DNA from: an uncultured Dehalococcoidia bacterium
GTDB lineage: Bacteria > Chloroflexota > Dehalococcoidia > Lucifugimonadales > JADFKI01
Assembly: GCA_958295865.1 (NCBI GenBank)
Contig: CATQHF010000001.1
Coordinates: 310,001 to 374,000 of the forward strand
Length of the DNA stretch: 64,000 nt
Direction: 5' to 3'
The position numbers and the translations under genes were made by a program. The notes under the pieces are model-generated. The model searched no databases. It saw nothing but the letters and a program-made list of their open reading frames with translations, and had not been told where the DNA came from. Positions 44,333 through 53,804 of this stretch are shown here, piece by piece; position 1 is the first letter of the stretch, and every line of letters begins with the position of its first letter.

Positions 44333-44602
44333 AATCAACCCCGCTCGCTAATCCGTCGCAAAAACGCCAAGCGCAAAGCCACTACCGCTACAAAATCAGT
44401 ATAAGGTTTGCGCCACAATAAAAGCAATGCGCTTTCGCAAGGCAATTGCATCTAACTCAGTTCGAGAAAGAGTGTAGCATAGAGTTCATTCTATGATAGG
44501 AATGCAGGCATAAACGGCGCATCCACCTCTTTGATATAACAATTCCCGCATTAGGCGATGAAGGCAATCTACGACAATCACACGGCACATAAGGATTGAA
44601 CG

Positions 44603-46507
44603 ATGCGCTTCAACATACTTGGATATGAAGCCTGCTTTCTGGGATACCGACGCGGGTATATCTTCACATACTTTTCGGCGTTGCTGTGCGTCGCCATCGT
44701 CATTGCTGCATGTAACCGTTCACCGCAGCCTCCGATTATTGATACTACTTCGCCTTCAGGCGCAGCCCCAATGGCGGTTACATCGCCTACGGAAAAGGTG
44801 ATAGCGGCTACTGATGAAAAGCCCACTGTCACTGATACCACCACTGATACCACTTCGCCTTCAGACATCCCGAGGCAAGCCACCACATCATCCACAGAAA
44901 AGGCGGTAGCGGCTACGAATGACAAGTCCGCAGGTAATACCTACCATCATAACCAGATCACTCCGACCCCTGTGCCGACAGTTACGGTAGCAGTAGCAAT
45001 ACCTACGGGAGAGGCAGTAGTACCATTCGTATTCGGCCCGCCTTCTCTCGACGAGTACATTTTCTTCTCCGATGTGATAGCGATTGTCCGTCCAATTTCT
45101 GAGAAGCCAAGATTTCTTGCGGTGCAGCGCGCGGATGGCGAGATCGTCTATAACCCATTTATACAATCCCGCTTTGAAGTCATCGAATATCTCAAGGGAA
45201 ATGGCGAAGCCGAGATTACCTTGGGGATAGGGCGCGAGTTCTTCAGCTCAAGTGATGAGGAATCTTTGGATTTTGCGGAGACCGAGTTAGAGGTGCAATC
45301 GCTGAGGCTCGACAGCAGCGAGAGCGTAGTATTTCTTCAAACCCGACAGTATCCGGATCATGTCGTCAATCGCGGCGCTTTGAGTGAAGATAAGGTCTAT
45401 GCCTTTACCGCAGGCCATATAGCAAGGGGCGTTGCAGGCGTTGCCCTATTGTCAGAGTACACTACGGGGCTTGGATTTTTCCCTTTGGTCCAGGACATTA
45501 GCAGTACGCGTTCTTTTCAATCCATTGGCGCCGCATCCGAAGCCTTCACCACATCTAAAGCTTCCTCAATTTACATTGAACCTATTATTGAAGGTGTTGA
45601 GTTGCCAATCGAGTTCTCCATCAAAGACCTGCGCGAGCGCATAGCGGCAATGAAAACCTTGCTTAGAGAAGGCGAAGGCATCGAGGGTTGGGAGGAGTGT
45701 ATCGAGTCGAGGTTGCTTCAAGAAAACTATCTTCGCACATGGGAATTCCCTTCAGTGATCGATATTGACCTATCCCCTTCTGGATTACCCGCTGATTCCG
45801 TAGTCGATGAATTCGACATAACATATCCCAGGCAGTGGTTCACCGGAGAGAATGCTCATCTGTTCCATCATGGCGATTACCAAATTACAACGACGCGCCC
45901 ATTGCCGGCTGGAGCTTATGCAGTGTACGCGCATTTCCAGGAAGCAGAGTGGATGCCGTGTGATTATGTCCCACCGCCTTTCATCTGGAGGTACAACTTC
46001 GAGTCTGCCGAAGATGCCCTGCACGAAGCGTTCTTCGACCCTGTGGACATTGACGACGCTGTGGGCGCGGACGGATACGACGGCGTGCTGCAACCCGAAT
46101 GGTTCGAGACCGACGACGGCGAAGTCCTCATAGAGCGCATCGACTGGCAAGACGGACAAGTGAAGATAGCACTCTCGCCCGCCGCCGACCTCTTCGGTCA
46201 CCACATAGACTTCATCGCCCTCGACGGCTCCGTCGCCCTGCGCCTAGATTTCGACGAGGACATCGGGTTCGAGGACGAAGACGATACCTCAACCTTCACT
46301 TGGGGCGTCTGCGAACAGCCCTGGCAAGACGGCGACCAGCTGATGCTGCGAATATCGTCAGGCAACCCCACAGACGGCATCCAAGCCACAAACAACCCCG
46401 AGTGCTTGAACGCGACGACGGAGCAACCCCTTGCGCCCACCGCCATACCCGAACCAACCGCTACATCCGAACCTACACCGGAGCCGGAACCTACACCTTC
46501 ACCCTAG
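44603..46507 (+). CDS. Large extracytoplasmic lipoprotein, unknown function
   Basis: A 634-residue lipoprotein: signal peptide with IAAC lipobox (C37), a Thr/Ser/Pro-rich linker to about residue 130, a soluble domain with FFSDVIAIVRPISEKPRFLA and YLKGNGEAEITLGIGREF, an acidic C-terminal domain (ALDGSVALRLDFDEDIGFED), and a Pro/Thr/Glu tail. No family recognised. The tail runs into a family B element, whose TA plus G supplies the TAG stop (46505-46507), so the original C-terminus may have been longer. Confidence 0.7.
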   Translation: MRFNILGYEACFLGYRRGYIFTYFSALLCVAIVIAACNRSPQPPIIDTTSPSGAAPMAVTSPTEKVIAATDEKPTVTDTTTDTTSPSDIPRQATTSSTEKAVAATNDKSAGNTYHHNQITPTPVPTVTVAVAIPTGEAVVPFVFGPPSLDEYIFFSDVIAIVRPISEKPRFLAVQRADGEIVYNPFIQSRFEVIEYLKGNGEAEITLGIGREFFSSSDEESLDFAETELEVQSLRLDSSESVVFLQTRQYPDHVVNRGALSEDKVYAFTAGHIARGVAGVALLSEYTTGLGFFPLVQDISSTRSFQSIGAASEAFTTSKASSIYIEPIIEGVELPIEFSIKDLRERIAAMKTLLREGEGIEGWEECIESRLLQENYLRTWEFPSVIDIDLSPSGLPADSVVDEFDITYPRQWFTGENAHLFHHGDYQITTTRPLPAGAYAVYAHFQEAEWMPCDYVPPPFIWRYNFESAEDALHEAFFDPVDIDDAVGADGYDGVLQPEWFETDDGEVLIERIDWQDGQVKIALSPAADLFGHHIDFIALDGSVALRLDFDEDIGFEDEDDTSTFTWGVCEQPWQDGDQLMLRISSGNPTDGIQATNNPECLNATTEQPLAPTAIPEPTATSEPTPEPEPTPSP

Positions 46508-46617
46508 GTTCTGCGGACAATTCGACTTTTCACCCCGTCATTCCCGTGAAAACGGGAATCCAGAACCCCATAATGTAGTCACTTTCGTATATTCTAGGCA
46601 GTCTAAAAGTGCTGGAT
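46505..46617. repeat. Truncated family B element providing a stop codon
   Basis: TA (46505-46506), then GGTTCTGCGGACAATTCG, CATTCCCGTGAAAACGGG, and GTAGTCACTTTCGTATATTC. The right half is lost where the next family C element begins. Confidence 0.8.
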
Positions 46618-46718
46618 GAGAAAATTGCATTAGTCCCTTCCCCCAGAGGGGGAAGGTTAGGATGGGGGCGAAAACGCCCGCCCATCAACGGCTAAACTAT
46701 ACCAACGCAATTTCCCCC
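46618..46718. repeat. Family C element (uninterrupted reference copy)
   Basis: GAGAAAATTGCATTAGTCCC, a CCCCCAGAGGGGG palindrome, GGATGGGGGCGAAAACGCCC, and a decayed right end CCAACGCAATTTCCCC. Its intact left end shows the site that is occupied by a family B insertion at 36317. From 46719 to 46885 only a C-tract and the promoter/leader of the next gene are seen. Confidence 0.8.
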
Positions 46719-46733
46719 CCCCCCAAATTACCC

Positions 46734-46762
46734 TTGACACCACCCAAACCCTCACCTATACT
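46734..46762 (+). promoter_or_regulatory. Promoter of repeat-protein family copy 2
   Basis: TTGACA (46734-46739), 17-bp spacer, TATACT (46757-46762), identical in boxes and spacing to the promoter of copy 1. A conserved leader (GAACATAAGTTGTATT) follows. Confidence 0.85.
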
Positions 46763-46885
46763 ATCCGCAAGAACATAAGTTGTATTATAAAAACTGACAA
46801 CCTAGCGCCTTAATCCCTGACAATCCAAAACCCCAATCCCTGACCACCTGAAATCCTAACACCCTGAAACCCCTGGGAAAAACCA

Positions 46886-47695
46886 ATGAACCAACCAACC
46901 CCCATCAACCAACACCAACAGGACAACCAGGACAGTCATGCCCAACATGACCACCTGGACAAAAAACATTGCCAGAGCGCCATCGAGCACCTCCAGCACC
47001 TAGTCCACCAAGAAACCGACAACGGCAGAACCATCATACGCAGCATCGTCTCCATCATGACCGGCGACGATCTCGACTCCACGCCCCATCACAGACTGCA
47101 AGCCGCCCGTCTGCTGCTCAAGCTCGGCTTCCAAGAAGCCGAAGCCCTCATCAACAGCCTCAGCTCCAAGATGGAACGGCAGGCAAAGAAGGAAGACGCC
47201 CAATCCGAAAGCGGCCCCACGCAAGCAGTCAGCCCCGAACACGAAAGGCTGAACAAAAAGCTAGTAGCCCGCATCCGCGTTGAGACCGGCGAAGGCGCAA
47301 GCATAGTCAGGATACTGAACGAAGTGCTGGAAGGGCGCGACCGAGACGCCAAGCCAAGGGACAGGATAGAAGCCGCAAAGGTTCTGCTCAGCTGGGGCTT
47401 CGGCAACCCCTCCACCCCCGACCCGGAGTTCATGTCCTACTACTCCCCCTGCCACCCCGACTGCATCTGCGCCTGCCGCGACCTCGACGAAGACCACCCG
47501 GCGGTAGTGGAGAGCCACGCGCCGGTATCGGAAGCGCACATGAAAGAAGTAGCCGAGGCAGAGCGAATAGAAGAGAAAGCGGCAGAAAGCGCAAGGCAAA
47601 TCTCCCAGGGACACACCGACTACCTATCCGAGATAAGCCACCTGCCCGGCAACAAAAAGCCCCGCCGCCCCGAACGCCACCCACCCTTCCGCTGA
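46886..47695 (+). CDS. Unrecognised two-repeat protein family, copy 2
   Basis: A 269-residue near-duplicate of 2178-2990. Residue differences are few and mostly in the first 30 positions (for example QDNQDSHAQHDHLDKKHCQS) and the 100-115 linker. Both ETxxGR...AAxxLLxxGF units and the PCHPDCICAC cluster are kept, which suggests selection on protein sequence. The coding region and both flanks are duplicated as one inverted block, so the gene may be carried by a mobile or recombining unit. Function unknown. Confidence 0.82.
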   Translation: MNQPTPINQHQQDNQDSHAQHDHLDKKHCQSAIEHLQHLVHQETDNGRTIIRSIVSIMTGDDLDSTPHHRLQAARLLLKLGFQEAEALINSLSSKMERQAKKEDAQSESGPTQAVSPEHERLNKKLVARIRVETGEGASIVRILNEVLEGRDRDAKPRDRIEAAKVLLSWGFGNPSTPDPEFMSYYSPCHPDCICACRDLDEDHPAVVESHAPVSEAHMKEVAEAERIEEKAAESARQISQGHTDYLSEISHLPGNKKPRRPERHPPFR

Positions 47696-48003
47696 CAGCA
47701 GCGGCGGGGCAAGCGCCCCCGATCATGTAGGGGCGACTGGCAGTCGCTCCCATCGCCCCGCCGCCAGACATCCCAAACACAGCGCCTCAACCCGCTGTCA
47801 TCCCAAGATCTCACTCCGTCATCCCGAACGCCCCTCCCCTTGTCATTCCGAACACAGTGAGGAATCAAAAATCCCAATCTGCCAAACACCTATGCCTTCA
47901 GCAATCGCTCTCGAACCTCGGTATCGGTTGCCATCAAGCCACGAAACATCGCATACCAACCCTAAACACAACCCAATTCTTAATTTCTAATTCTTAATTC
48001 TTA
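47696..48003. repeat. Downstream arm of the inverted 1.3-kb duplication
   Basis: The sequence after the stop (GGCGGGGCAAGCGCCCC, the CCGCCGCCAGACATCCC tract, TCAACCCGCTGTCATCCC, and the TTAATTTCTAATTCTTAATT end) repeats 1745-2177 in inverse orientation. No gene is seen. Confidence 0.8.
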
Positions 48004-48009
48004 ATTGAA

Positions 48010-48141
48010 GAAAGTCACCCCTGCGAAAGCAGGGGCAGAAATCCAGCGCTTAGAGATAGCCTGAAATATGCGAAAGCGCCCACATTCTGAGGTTCTGAAA
48101 TCCCGCTTTCACAGAAACGACGCAAATATCCGCACAACCTA
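48010..48141. repeat. Family B element, left end missing
   Basis: A decayed core (CTGCGAAAGCAGGGGCAG, CTTAGAGATAGCCTG) leads to the right end AATATCCGCACAACC followed by TA (48140-48141). Confidence 0.6.
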
Positions 48142-48196
48142 GTTCCATCTGACGCCGCTCACATCCTCTCCGTCATGTTCATGGGTGTTACCCCCG

Positions 48197-49777
48197 CTAC
48201 CCCGACACAATCGGCTGCGCGATTATCCACAGGCTCACGGCGGTATAGAACACCATCAGCGCGAGCATCGGATACTGCCCGCGCAGCGCCAGCGCGTGGC
48301 TTGCCGCCCGCCGCGCCGCTATGATGTGCGCGATATACACCGATACGATATGCCCCGCGACTATCGCGCCCACCGACACTATCCACGCGAACTTCGTGCT
48401 TATCACCGTCGGGTCTATGCGATAGCCCGCCGCGCCGAATATGTCCCAGCCGAAGCCGAACGGGTCGGACGCCAGCGGGATGATGAGCTGTCCCTGCACC
48501 AGCAGCAGCGACAAGAAGTGCGCCATGTTATACGCCAGCGCGATAGGCACGAGCGATAGCACATACGCCCGCGCCACCTCCGGCAGCGACGCCCGCTCGC
48601 CCGACAGCGCCCGTATGCCCACGCAGAACAGCAAGTATATCCCCAAAAACAGCGTCGGCATCACCACCACGCCCAGCGTATCCACCACGCTCACGCCCCC
48701 CACGCCCAGCGTTCGCAGCCCAACCGCCTGCACTCGCACCCAGTTAGCCGTCTCCTGCAAGCCGTCGAATGTCACCGCCGCGAGCGCGAGTATGACGAAG
48801 GCGCAGCTCTGCCACGACACGCGCCCAGCCGACGCCAGCCCAACCGCCCAAGGTCGCAGGTTGAACTCCCTCGCCCCTGATCCCTGACCCGCGCGCTCGA
48901 AGCAGGCATAGCAGTCCACGCAGTCATCGCCGGATCTGCCCGCCGCGCAGTCCAGCTCGCACTCGTCGCAGCCGCCGCCGACCACGCGAACCTCCGTCGG
49001 CGAGAAGCGCGCGAACAAGCCGAACAGCGCTGCGAACGGGTCGCCGTATCGCAGCCATACATGCTTGCCGAACACCAGCATGCCCCCGAAAGTGTACAGC
49101 GAATACACCACCGTCAGCGCGCCCAGATAGCGCGGCACGATGGAGCCGGGATACACATTCTCCAGCCACACGAACGCGAGAAAGCCCAGTAGCGCGGGCA
49201 TCGCATCCCACCCGGCAGGATACGCCCACAGCGCGCCGCCAGCCCTGTTTGTCCTGAACCTGTCCAAGGACAGCCCCGCGCGCCCCGCCAGCCACTCCCC
49301 CCACTCGAACAGCGCCTTCCAAGGGTTTATCAGCATCCACAGGTTGCCCAGCAGCGCCGATATGTAGCCCATCCCAACCCACCAGATTATCCATACGAAT
49401 GTCGGCGAGAAGTTCTCCAGCGCATTGTCGCTGCCGAACAGCGATGTAGCAATGACCAGCAGCAGCAGCAGCGCCGACGCAATCCGCGCCAGCGACAGCG
49501 CCATCCGCGAGGACAAAATACGCCCAAGCAGCGGCATACCAAGCAGATTGAAGCGCGGATAGCCGTATGCCCCATCGTTGGATTTCAGGAACAGCCCAAT
49601 GACCACAAACGACAGCGCAACCGCCGCCGCCGCGCCCGCCATAAAGTAGCTCAGCGGTATCGGCAAGTCATACCGCTGCCCAAAGGCATGCGAGTACACC
49701 GGCGCGCCCGCCAGCACAGCTACTGCCGCAACCCCCGCAGCTGCCGCAATCTTAGTCGTCAACCCTATCCTCCCCAT
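48197..49777 (-). CDS. Polytopic membrane protein with a cysteine-rich loop, copper-locus associated
   Basis: A 526-residue integral membrane protein with about 12 helices. In the middle is a hydrophilic loop with eight or so cysteines (GGGCDECELDCAAG, then DDCVDCYACF), a plausible metal site. It begins 4 bp after the CopC-CopD-cytochrome c gene and is on the same strand, so the two are co-transcribed. Similar proteins are commonly annotated only as hypothetical. The role in copper handling is inferred from position and the Cys loop. Confidence 0.78.
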   Translation of the reverse strand: MGRIGLTTKIAAAAGVAAVAVLAGAPVYSHAFGQRYDLPIPLSYFMAGAAAAVALSFVVIGLFLKSNDGAYGYPRFNLLGMPLLGRILSSRMALSLARIASALLLLLVIATSLFGSDNALENFSPTFVWIIWWVGMGYISALLGNLWMLINPWKALFEWGEWLAGRAGLSLDRFRTNRAGGALWAYPAGWDAMPALLGFLAFVWLENVYPGSIVPRYLGALTVVYSLYTFGGMLVFGKHVWLRYGDPFAALFGLFARFSPTEVRVVGGGCDECELDCAAGRSGDDCVDCYACFERAGQGSGAREFNLRPWAVGLASAGRVSWQSCAFVILALAAVTFDGLQETANWVRVQAVGLRTLGVGGVSVVDTLGVVVMPTLFLGIYLLFCVGIRALSGERASLPEVARAYVLSLVPIALAYNMAHFLSLLLVQGQLIIPLASDPFGFGWDIFGAAGYRIDPTVISTKFAWIVSVGAIVAGHIVSVYIAHIIAARRAASHALALRGQYPMLALMVFYTAVSLWIIAQPIVSG

Positions 49778-49781
49778 CCTG

Positions 49782-52073
49782 TTAGCCCCCGTCCTCGTCC
49801 GCCTGCGCCCTGATGAAGTTCACCACATGCCATATCTCATCATCGCTCAGCCGCTCGCCAAGCCCTGCCATTGCTGTGCCCTCGATGCCGAGCGCTATGA
49901 AGCCGAATATGTCGGCGTCGCCGTGCAGCGGCACATGCACCGCGAGGTCTGCGGGCGGCGGCTCAAGTCCTGCGGCAGCCGGCCCGTCGCCGCGCCCCGT
50001 CGCGCCATGACAGCTCTGGCAGTAGCGTTCATATACAACCTGTCCCGCAGCCACCGAGTCCGATGTCGGCGGTATCGGATTGCGCGCGATTGCCTGCGCG
50101 TCGCCCGCGGACTGCGCCCCGATGAGCAGCCACACGCCAGCCGCAAACGCCAGCGCGCCGCATCCCATTGTGATAGCGCCCGCGCGATTATACCAGCCGC
50201 CCATCGGAACCCCCGTCGCCAGGAACAGGAAGCCGAGCAGCGCCAGCGCGATGCCGAGATACAGCCCGCCGCTTGCCGCATCCGGCGATATGACGGCGCT
50301 CCCGTTCGCGCCGCCGCCAACTCCGGCAGCGACCACCTCGAAGCGGAACGCCGCGCGCGCGTCGAATGCGTCCGCGCGCTGCACCAGCAGCTCCGCTTGA
50401 TAAGCTCCCGCGATGCTGACGACGCTGTCGGCAAGCAGATACTCCCCGCCGCCGATGTTCACCGCGGAGACCGCCCCTTCGCCAAAGTCCGCATCCAAGT
50501 ACGACACGCGCAGCCGCACATCCGTAGCGTCCGCGATAGGCTCGCCGAACCTGTCCGCCAATCTGACCGTGAATGTGTTCGCGCCGACACGCCCCGGCTC
50601 GATCTCCAGCGTTACCTCCGCGCCCTCTACGGTGTCCGAAAATGTCAAACTCTGCCGCTCGGCGGCAAGCATGCGCGATGCCGCCTGACGCGCCGGCTCC
50701 AGGGCGGTGAGAAAGCCGACGGCAAGGATTACCAGCGCCGCAAGCGCCACCTCAGCCATGACCGTGCGCCGCAGCCACCGCGCCGCGCCGCCGCTGCCCC
50801 GAAGCCTAGGCCTGACCCATATCAGGTTGACCGCGCCAACCGACAGCAGCGCCACGATGAGCGCCAGTTTTGCCAGCAGCGCGCCGCCGTAAGGCGTGGA
50901 GAGCGCGGCAGCTTCCGTCACCTGCGCCCATGCGCTGTACGCGCCCGTTATCAGCAGCACGGCGACGCTGAGCGCGGCGGCGACCGAGAAGCGCCGAATC
51001 AGGCGCGACAGCGCTAAGCGGCGCGCCGTATCCGACATGCCGCCAATGAACAGCGGCGTCCCCGCGATGAGCTGCAACAGCCCGCCCACCCACACGGCGG
51101 CGGCGGTGAGGTGCAGCATGTCGTTGACCAGCGCATACCGCGCTATCCCGGTGGTCGCCGCCGCATGGCTCGTCATGCTAATCGTCAGCAGAACGCCCAG
51201 CGACGCGGCAAGCGCAAGCCAGCGCACCGCCGCGCTCAACCGCTCCCGATGCCGCCTGCGCCGAAAGCGCACGACCGACGGCACGAGGAACAGCGCAGCC
51301 GCCAGCGCGGTCAAGCCGACACGCCACAGCCACATCCTGCCCCAGTCGGTTTCAAGCAGAACATCCATCAGCGCGGGCGCGCCTATCGCGCCGCCGAGCG
51401 TCGTGTCGAACAGCGTCGCCGCCTGTGTCAGCAGCTGCGCCACGCACGCGGTGAGCAGCGTCACAAGGCTCAGCCACAACAGTCGCTGCGAGCGAGAGCG
51501 CAGGCGCGGGCGCAGCCTGCCCAGCGGCGAGCGTGTGCCGGCGTCCGCCAAAACCGCGCCCGACACCAGCAACTCGAACGCAAGCCCGCCCGTAAGCGCC
51601 AGCGCGCTCAACAGCACAAGCCAGCGTATCACCGGCTCCGATGGCGTCTGAAACAGCGCGGGTTCCTGCGCTGCCACCACCTCCGTCGCCGATAAGGGTT
51701 CGCCGACTGAGAACGCGAACGCGCCGCGCAAGGTATGCCCGTCGACCGTCGACAGGTTGCGCCAAGCGACCGTATATGTGCCGTCCGGCAGCGGCGGCAG
51801 CCCAACCGACATCACCGTCAGGTCATTGTCGTCAACGACGCTGTCGCCGTTATCCACGCGCGCGCCGATGCTGTTCAGCACCTCGACCTCGCTGAACCGC
51901 GCCTCCAGCGGCTCTGTGAACCAGATGGTAACGCGGTCGGGCGGCGCATCCAGCACAGAGTTCGCGGCAGGTTCAGAGCGCGCGAGGTTGGCATGCGCCT
52001 CGACCGTCCGCGCCTGAACCGCAAACGCCGTCGCGCACGCCAGCGCCAACGCTAATGTGAGCAGCAGTTTCAT
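49782..52073 (-). CDS. CopC-CopD-cytochrome c fusion protein
   Basis: A 763-residue multidomain protein. After a signal peptide comes a CopC domain (AHANLARSEPAANSVLDAPP ... WRNLSTVDGHTLRGAFAF) with H27 near the mature N-terminus. A CopD membrane domain of about eight helices follows, then a beta-sandwich segment (EVTLEIEPGRVGANTFTVRL), further helices, and a C-terminal class I cytochrome c (CQSCH 685-689, axial Met likely M735). It would bind extracytoplasmic copper, move it across the membrane, and exchange electrons. The three-way fusion is unusual; cytochrome c may couple copper redox state to transport. Confidence 0.9.
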   Translation of the reverse strand: MKLLLTLALALACATAFAVQARTVEAHANLARSEPAANSVLDAPPDRVTIWFTEPLEARFSEVEVLNSIGARVDNGDSVVDDNDLTVMSVGLPPLPDGTYTVAWRNLSTVDGHTLRGAFAFSVGEPLSATEVVAAQEPALFQTPSEPVIRWLVLLSALALTGGLAFELLVSGAVLADAGTRSPLGRLRPRLRSRSQRLLWLSLVTLLTACVAQLLTQAATLFDTTLGGAIGAPALMDVLLETDWGRMWLWRVGLTALAAALFLVPSVVRFRRRRHRERLSAAVRWLALAASLGVLLTISMTSHAAATTGIARYALVNDMLHLTAAAVWVGGLLQLIAGTPLFIGGMSDTARRLALSRLIRRFSVAAALSVAVLLITGAYSAWAQVTEAAALSTPYGGALLAKLALIVALLSVGAVNLIWVRPRLRGSGGAARWLRRTVMAEVALAALVILAVGFLTALEPARQAASRMLAAERQSLTFSDTVEGAEVTLEIEPGRVGANTFTVRLADRFGEPIADATDVRLRVSYLDADFGEGAVSAVNIGGGEYLLADSVVSIAGAYQAELLVQRADAFDARAAFRFEVVAAGVGGGANGSAVISPDAASGGLYLGIALALLGFLFLATGVPMGGWYNRAGAITMGCGALAFAAGVWLLIGAQSAGDAQAIARNPIPPTSDSVAAGQVVYERYCQSCHGATGRGDGPAAAGLEPPPADLAVHVPLHGDADIFGFIALGIEGTAMAGLGERLSDDEIWHVVNFIRAQADEDGG

Positions 52074-52144
52074 AGAGCCAATCTATCCCCTACCCCATCG
52101 AGGGCTGACGGGGGCAGGTATCTGATTTTCGTGTATTCTCCGCG

Positions 52145-52204
52145 CTGATTACCACCTCGTCATTCCCATGAAAACGGGAATGACGCAAATACACACACAA
52201 CCTA
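52145..52204. repeat. Family B remnant providing a stop codon
   Basis: CATTCCCATGAAAACGGG and AATACACACACAACC precede TA (52203-52204). The minus-strand gene 52202-52954 ends in TAG that uses this TA. Confidence 0.65.
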
Positions 52205-52954
52205 GTTCTTTCGCCGCAGCGCCAGCGCCATCCCTACGCCGCCAACCGCAACCCCGACCACGCCCAGCGCGATGCCGACTATCGCCAGGGTCATTGCGGT
52301 CGATGCGCCGCTCTGCGCGCTCGCCGATGCAAGCTCGGTCTGCTGCGCCGAATCCAGCGCGCCGCGAAGCCCTGCCTCCAACTCACGCAGCGACGCCGCG
52401 CTCTCAGGGAACTGGAGCGCATCCGCCGGCTCGATGTCGGCGAAACGACCCGGACCCGACTCGAAAACCTCATCGACCGCCTGCCCTTCGATGCTGCCCA
52501 TGAAGCGGAATATGTACTGCCCCGATGCGGTGGGGATGAAGTATGCCGTGTAATGTCCGGCATCTGCGCGGCCAGGACTCAGCGCCATCTGCCGTTTGAC
52601 GCCGCTCGCCACATGCGTAACCTCCACCGCGAGCGTGCCTTCCAGCCCCTCCACCGGCATGCCGCCGTGTCCATGCCCGGGCATACTCATAGACATAGAC
52701 ATTTCACCATTCTCGTCATCCTTTTCATCCTCCTCCGATTCGCCGTGCATACCCTGTCCATGGCTTTCGGCATCGGGCATCTTGGTAATCCGCACCGACA
52801 CGGCGTTCAGCAGCCCCTCGAATGCAGGCTCTTGGATGAAGCCGACTACGAAATTGTACTCATGCACATCGCGGTGTTCGTGTGCCAGCGCCATGCTTGG
52901 CATAATCGCCATAAGGCATAGCGCTGCCACAAGGAAAGAAACTTTCTTGATCAA
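52202..52954 (-). CDS. Exported, membrane-anchored His/Met-rich protein
   Basis: A 250-residue protein: signal peptide cleaved after ALA (residue 24), a mature N-terminus HEHRDVHEYNF, a Met/His/acid-rich stretch (about 65-98, SMSMSMPGHGHGGM), a beta-rich domain (GHYTAYFIPTASGQYIFRFM) and a C-terminal membrane helix with an RRKN tail. The Met/His motif fits copper(I)/copper(II) binding. Its stop TAG (52202-52204) coincides with the end of a family B element. It belongs by position to the copper locus. Confidence 0.75.
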   Translation of the reverse strand: MIKKVSFLVAALCLMAIMPSMALAHEHRDVHEYNFVVGFIQEPAFEGLLNAVSVRITKMPDAESHGQGMHGESEEDEKDDENGEMSMSMSMPGHGHGGMPVEGLEGTLAVEVTHVASGVKRQMALSPGRADAGHYTAYFIPTASGQYIFRFMGSIEGQAVDEVFESGPGRFADIEPADALQFPESAASLRELEAGLRGALDSAQQTELASASAQSGASTAMTLAIVGIALGVVGVAVGGVGMALALRRKN

Positions 52955-53115
52955 GAGACATTCTCCTAAATCCGTCTTGACTATAAGCGAACTGCGTCAG
53001 GAATATCCTCAGCGCATGCTGACTGCCTAGCCGTCATTCCCACGAAAGCGGAAAGCCCGGCTTGGTTATGCGCCCCCGTGACCTGCGTCCCCGGCGGCTT
53101 GCGGAGATTTCCGCG

Positions 53116-53706
53116 TCAGGATGCGCCGCTCCTGCTTCTGCGTCTTTCCCTCAAAAACATCCGAATCGCCAACGCTACAACTACGATGAACGACACCAGC
53201 GCGACCAGCGTGATGATGCCCGTAATCGGGTTCGGCGTCGTTACCTCGACGGGAAACTCTGCCACGCCCTCGCCCCACGGCGCGCCGTCCACGCTCACCG
53301 TGAACAGCCATTCGCCCGGCCTGTCCAGCACAATCGCCTCCTGCGTATCGTAGTAGCCCGCGTAGTTCTGCGAGTCAGGGTCAGGATCGACCACGATAGG
53401 CCCCACTTCGACCGCGCTGGCGCCTGGACCTATCGCGGTCACGACGACATTCGCGTCCATCACCGGATCTTGGGACGAAACATCTATAACCACAATCGAC
53501 AGATACAGGCTGCCCACGATAGGCGTGGGCGGAATCTTGCCAAGCGCAATCTCATACGGCCCGGCGACGCGGGTATCGAACTCCACCACACGCCCATTGG
53601 CGTATGTCGGGGATGCCGCGAAATGCGCGCCGACGACTGCTGCCAAGCTCAGCAGCGCAACGCCCGCGATGGTGAAACGCACCCAAATTGATGGCAATGA
53701 TGGCAA
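53116..53706 (-). CDS. Membrane-anchored beta-sandwich protein (FixH/YtkA-like)
   Basis: About 196 residues: an N-terminal membrane helix (FTIAGVALLSLAAVVGAHFA), an extracytoplasmic beta-sandwich (GPYEIALGKIPPTPIVGSLY, PGEWLFTVSVDG), and a C-terminal helix with an RERRRSR tail. The fold resembles FixH/YtkA domains often found with copper-chaperone genes. TTG 53706 is chosen because GAGG lies 8 nt upstream; TTG 53739 is possible. Same strand as the CopC-CopD gene. Confidence 0.65.
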   Translation of the reverse strand: MPSLPSIWVRFTIAGVALLSLAAVVGAHFAASPTYANGRVVEFDTRVAGPYEIALGKIPPTPIVGSLYLSIVVIDVSSQDPVMDANVVVTAIGPGASAVEVGPIVVDPDPDSQNYAGYYDTQEAIVLDRPGEWLFTVSVDGAPWGEGVAEFPVEVTTPNPITGIITLVALVSFIVVVALAIRMFLRERRRSRSGAS

Positions 53707-53804
53707 TATGGCAACCTCACACGGCGTCCGAAGGCACAAGCGATTGCTCGCCCATGCCGCAGGCGCGAAACGGATGAAAGGGAAGGTCAGCAGGATGCTG
53801 AGGA

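Noticed and set aside
43145..44404. 419-codon plus-strand frame opposite purF
   Set aside because: Antisense shadow of purF; no start signal and no recognisable domain.
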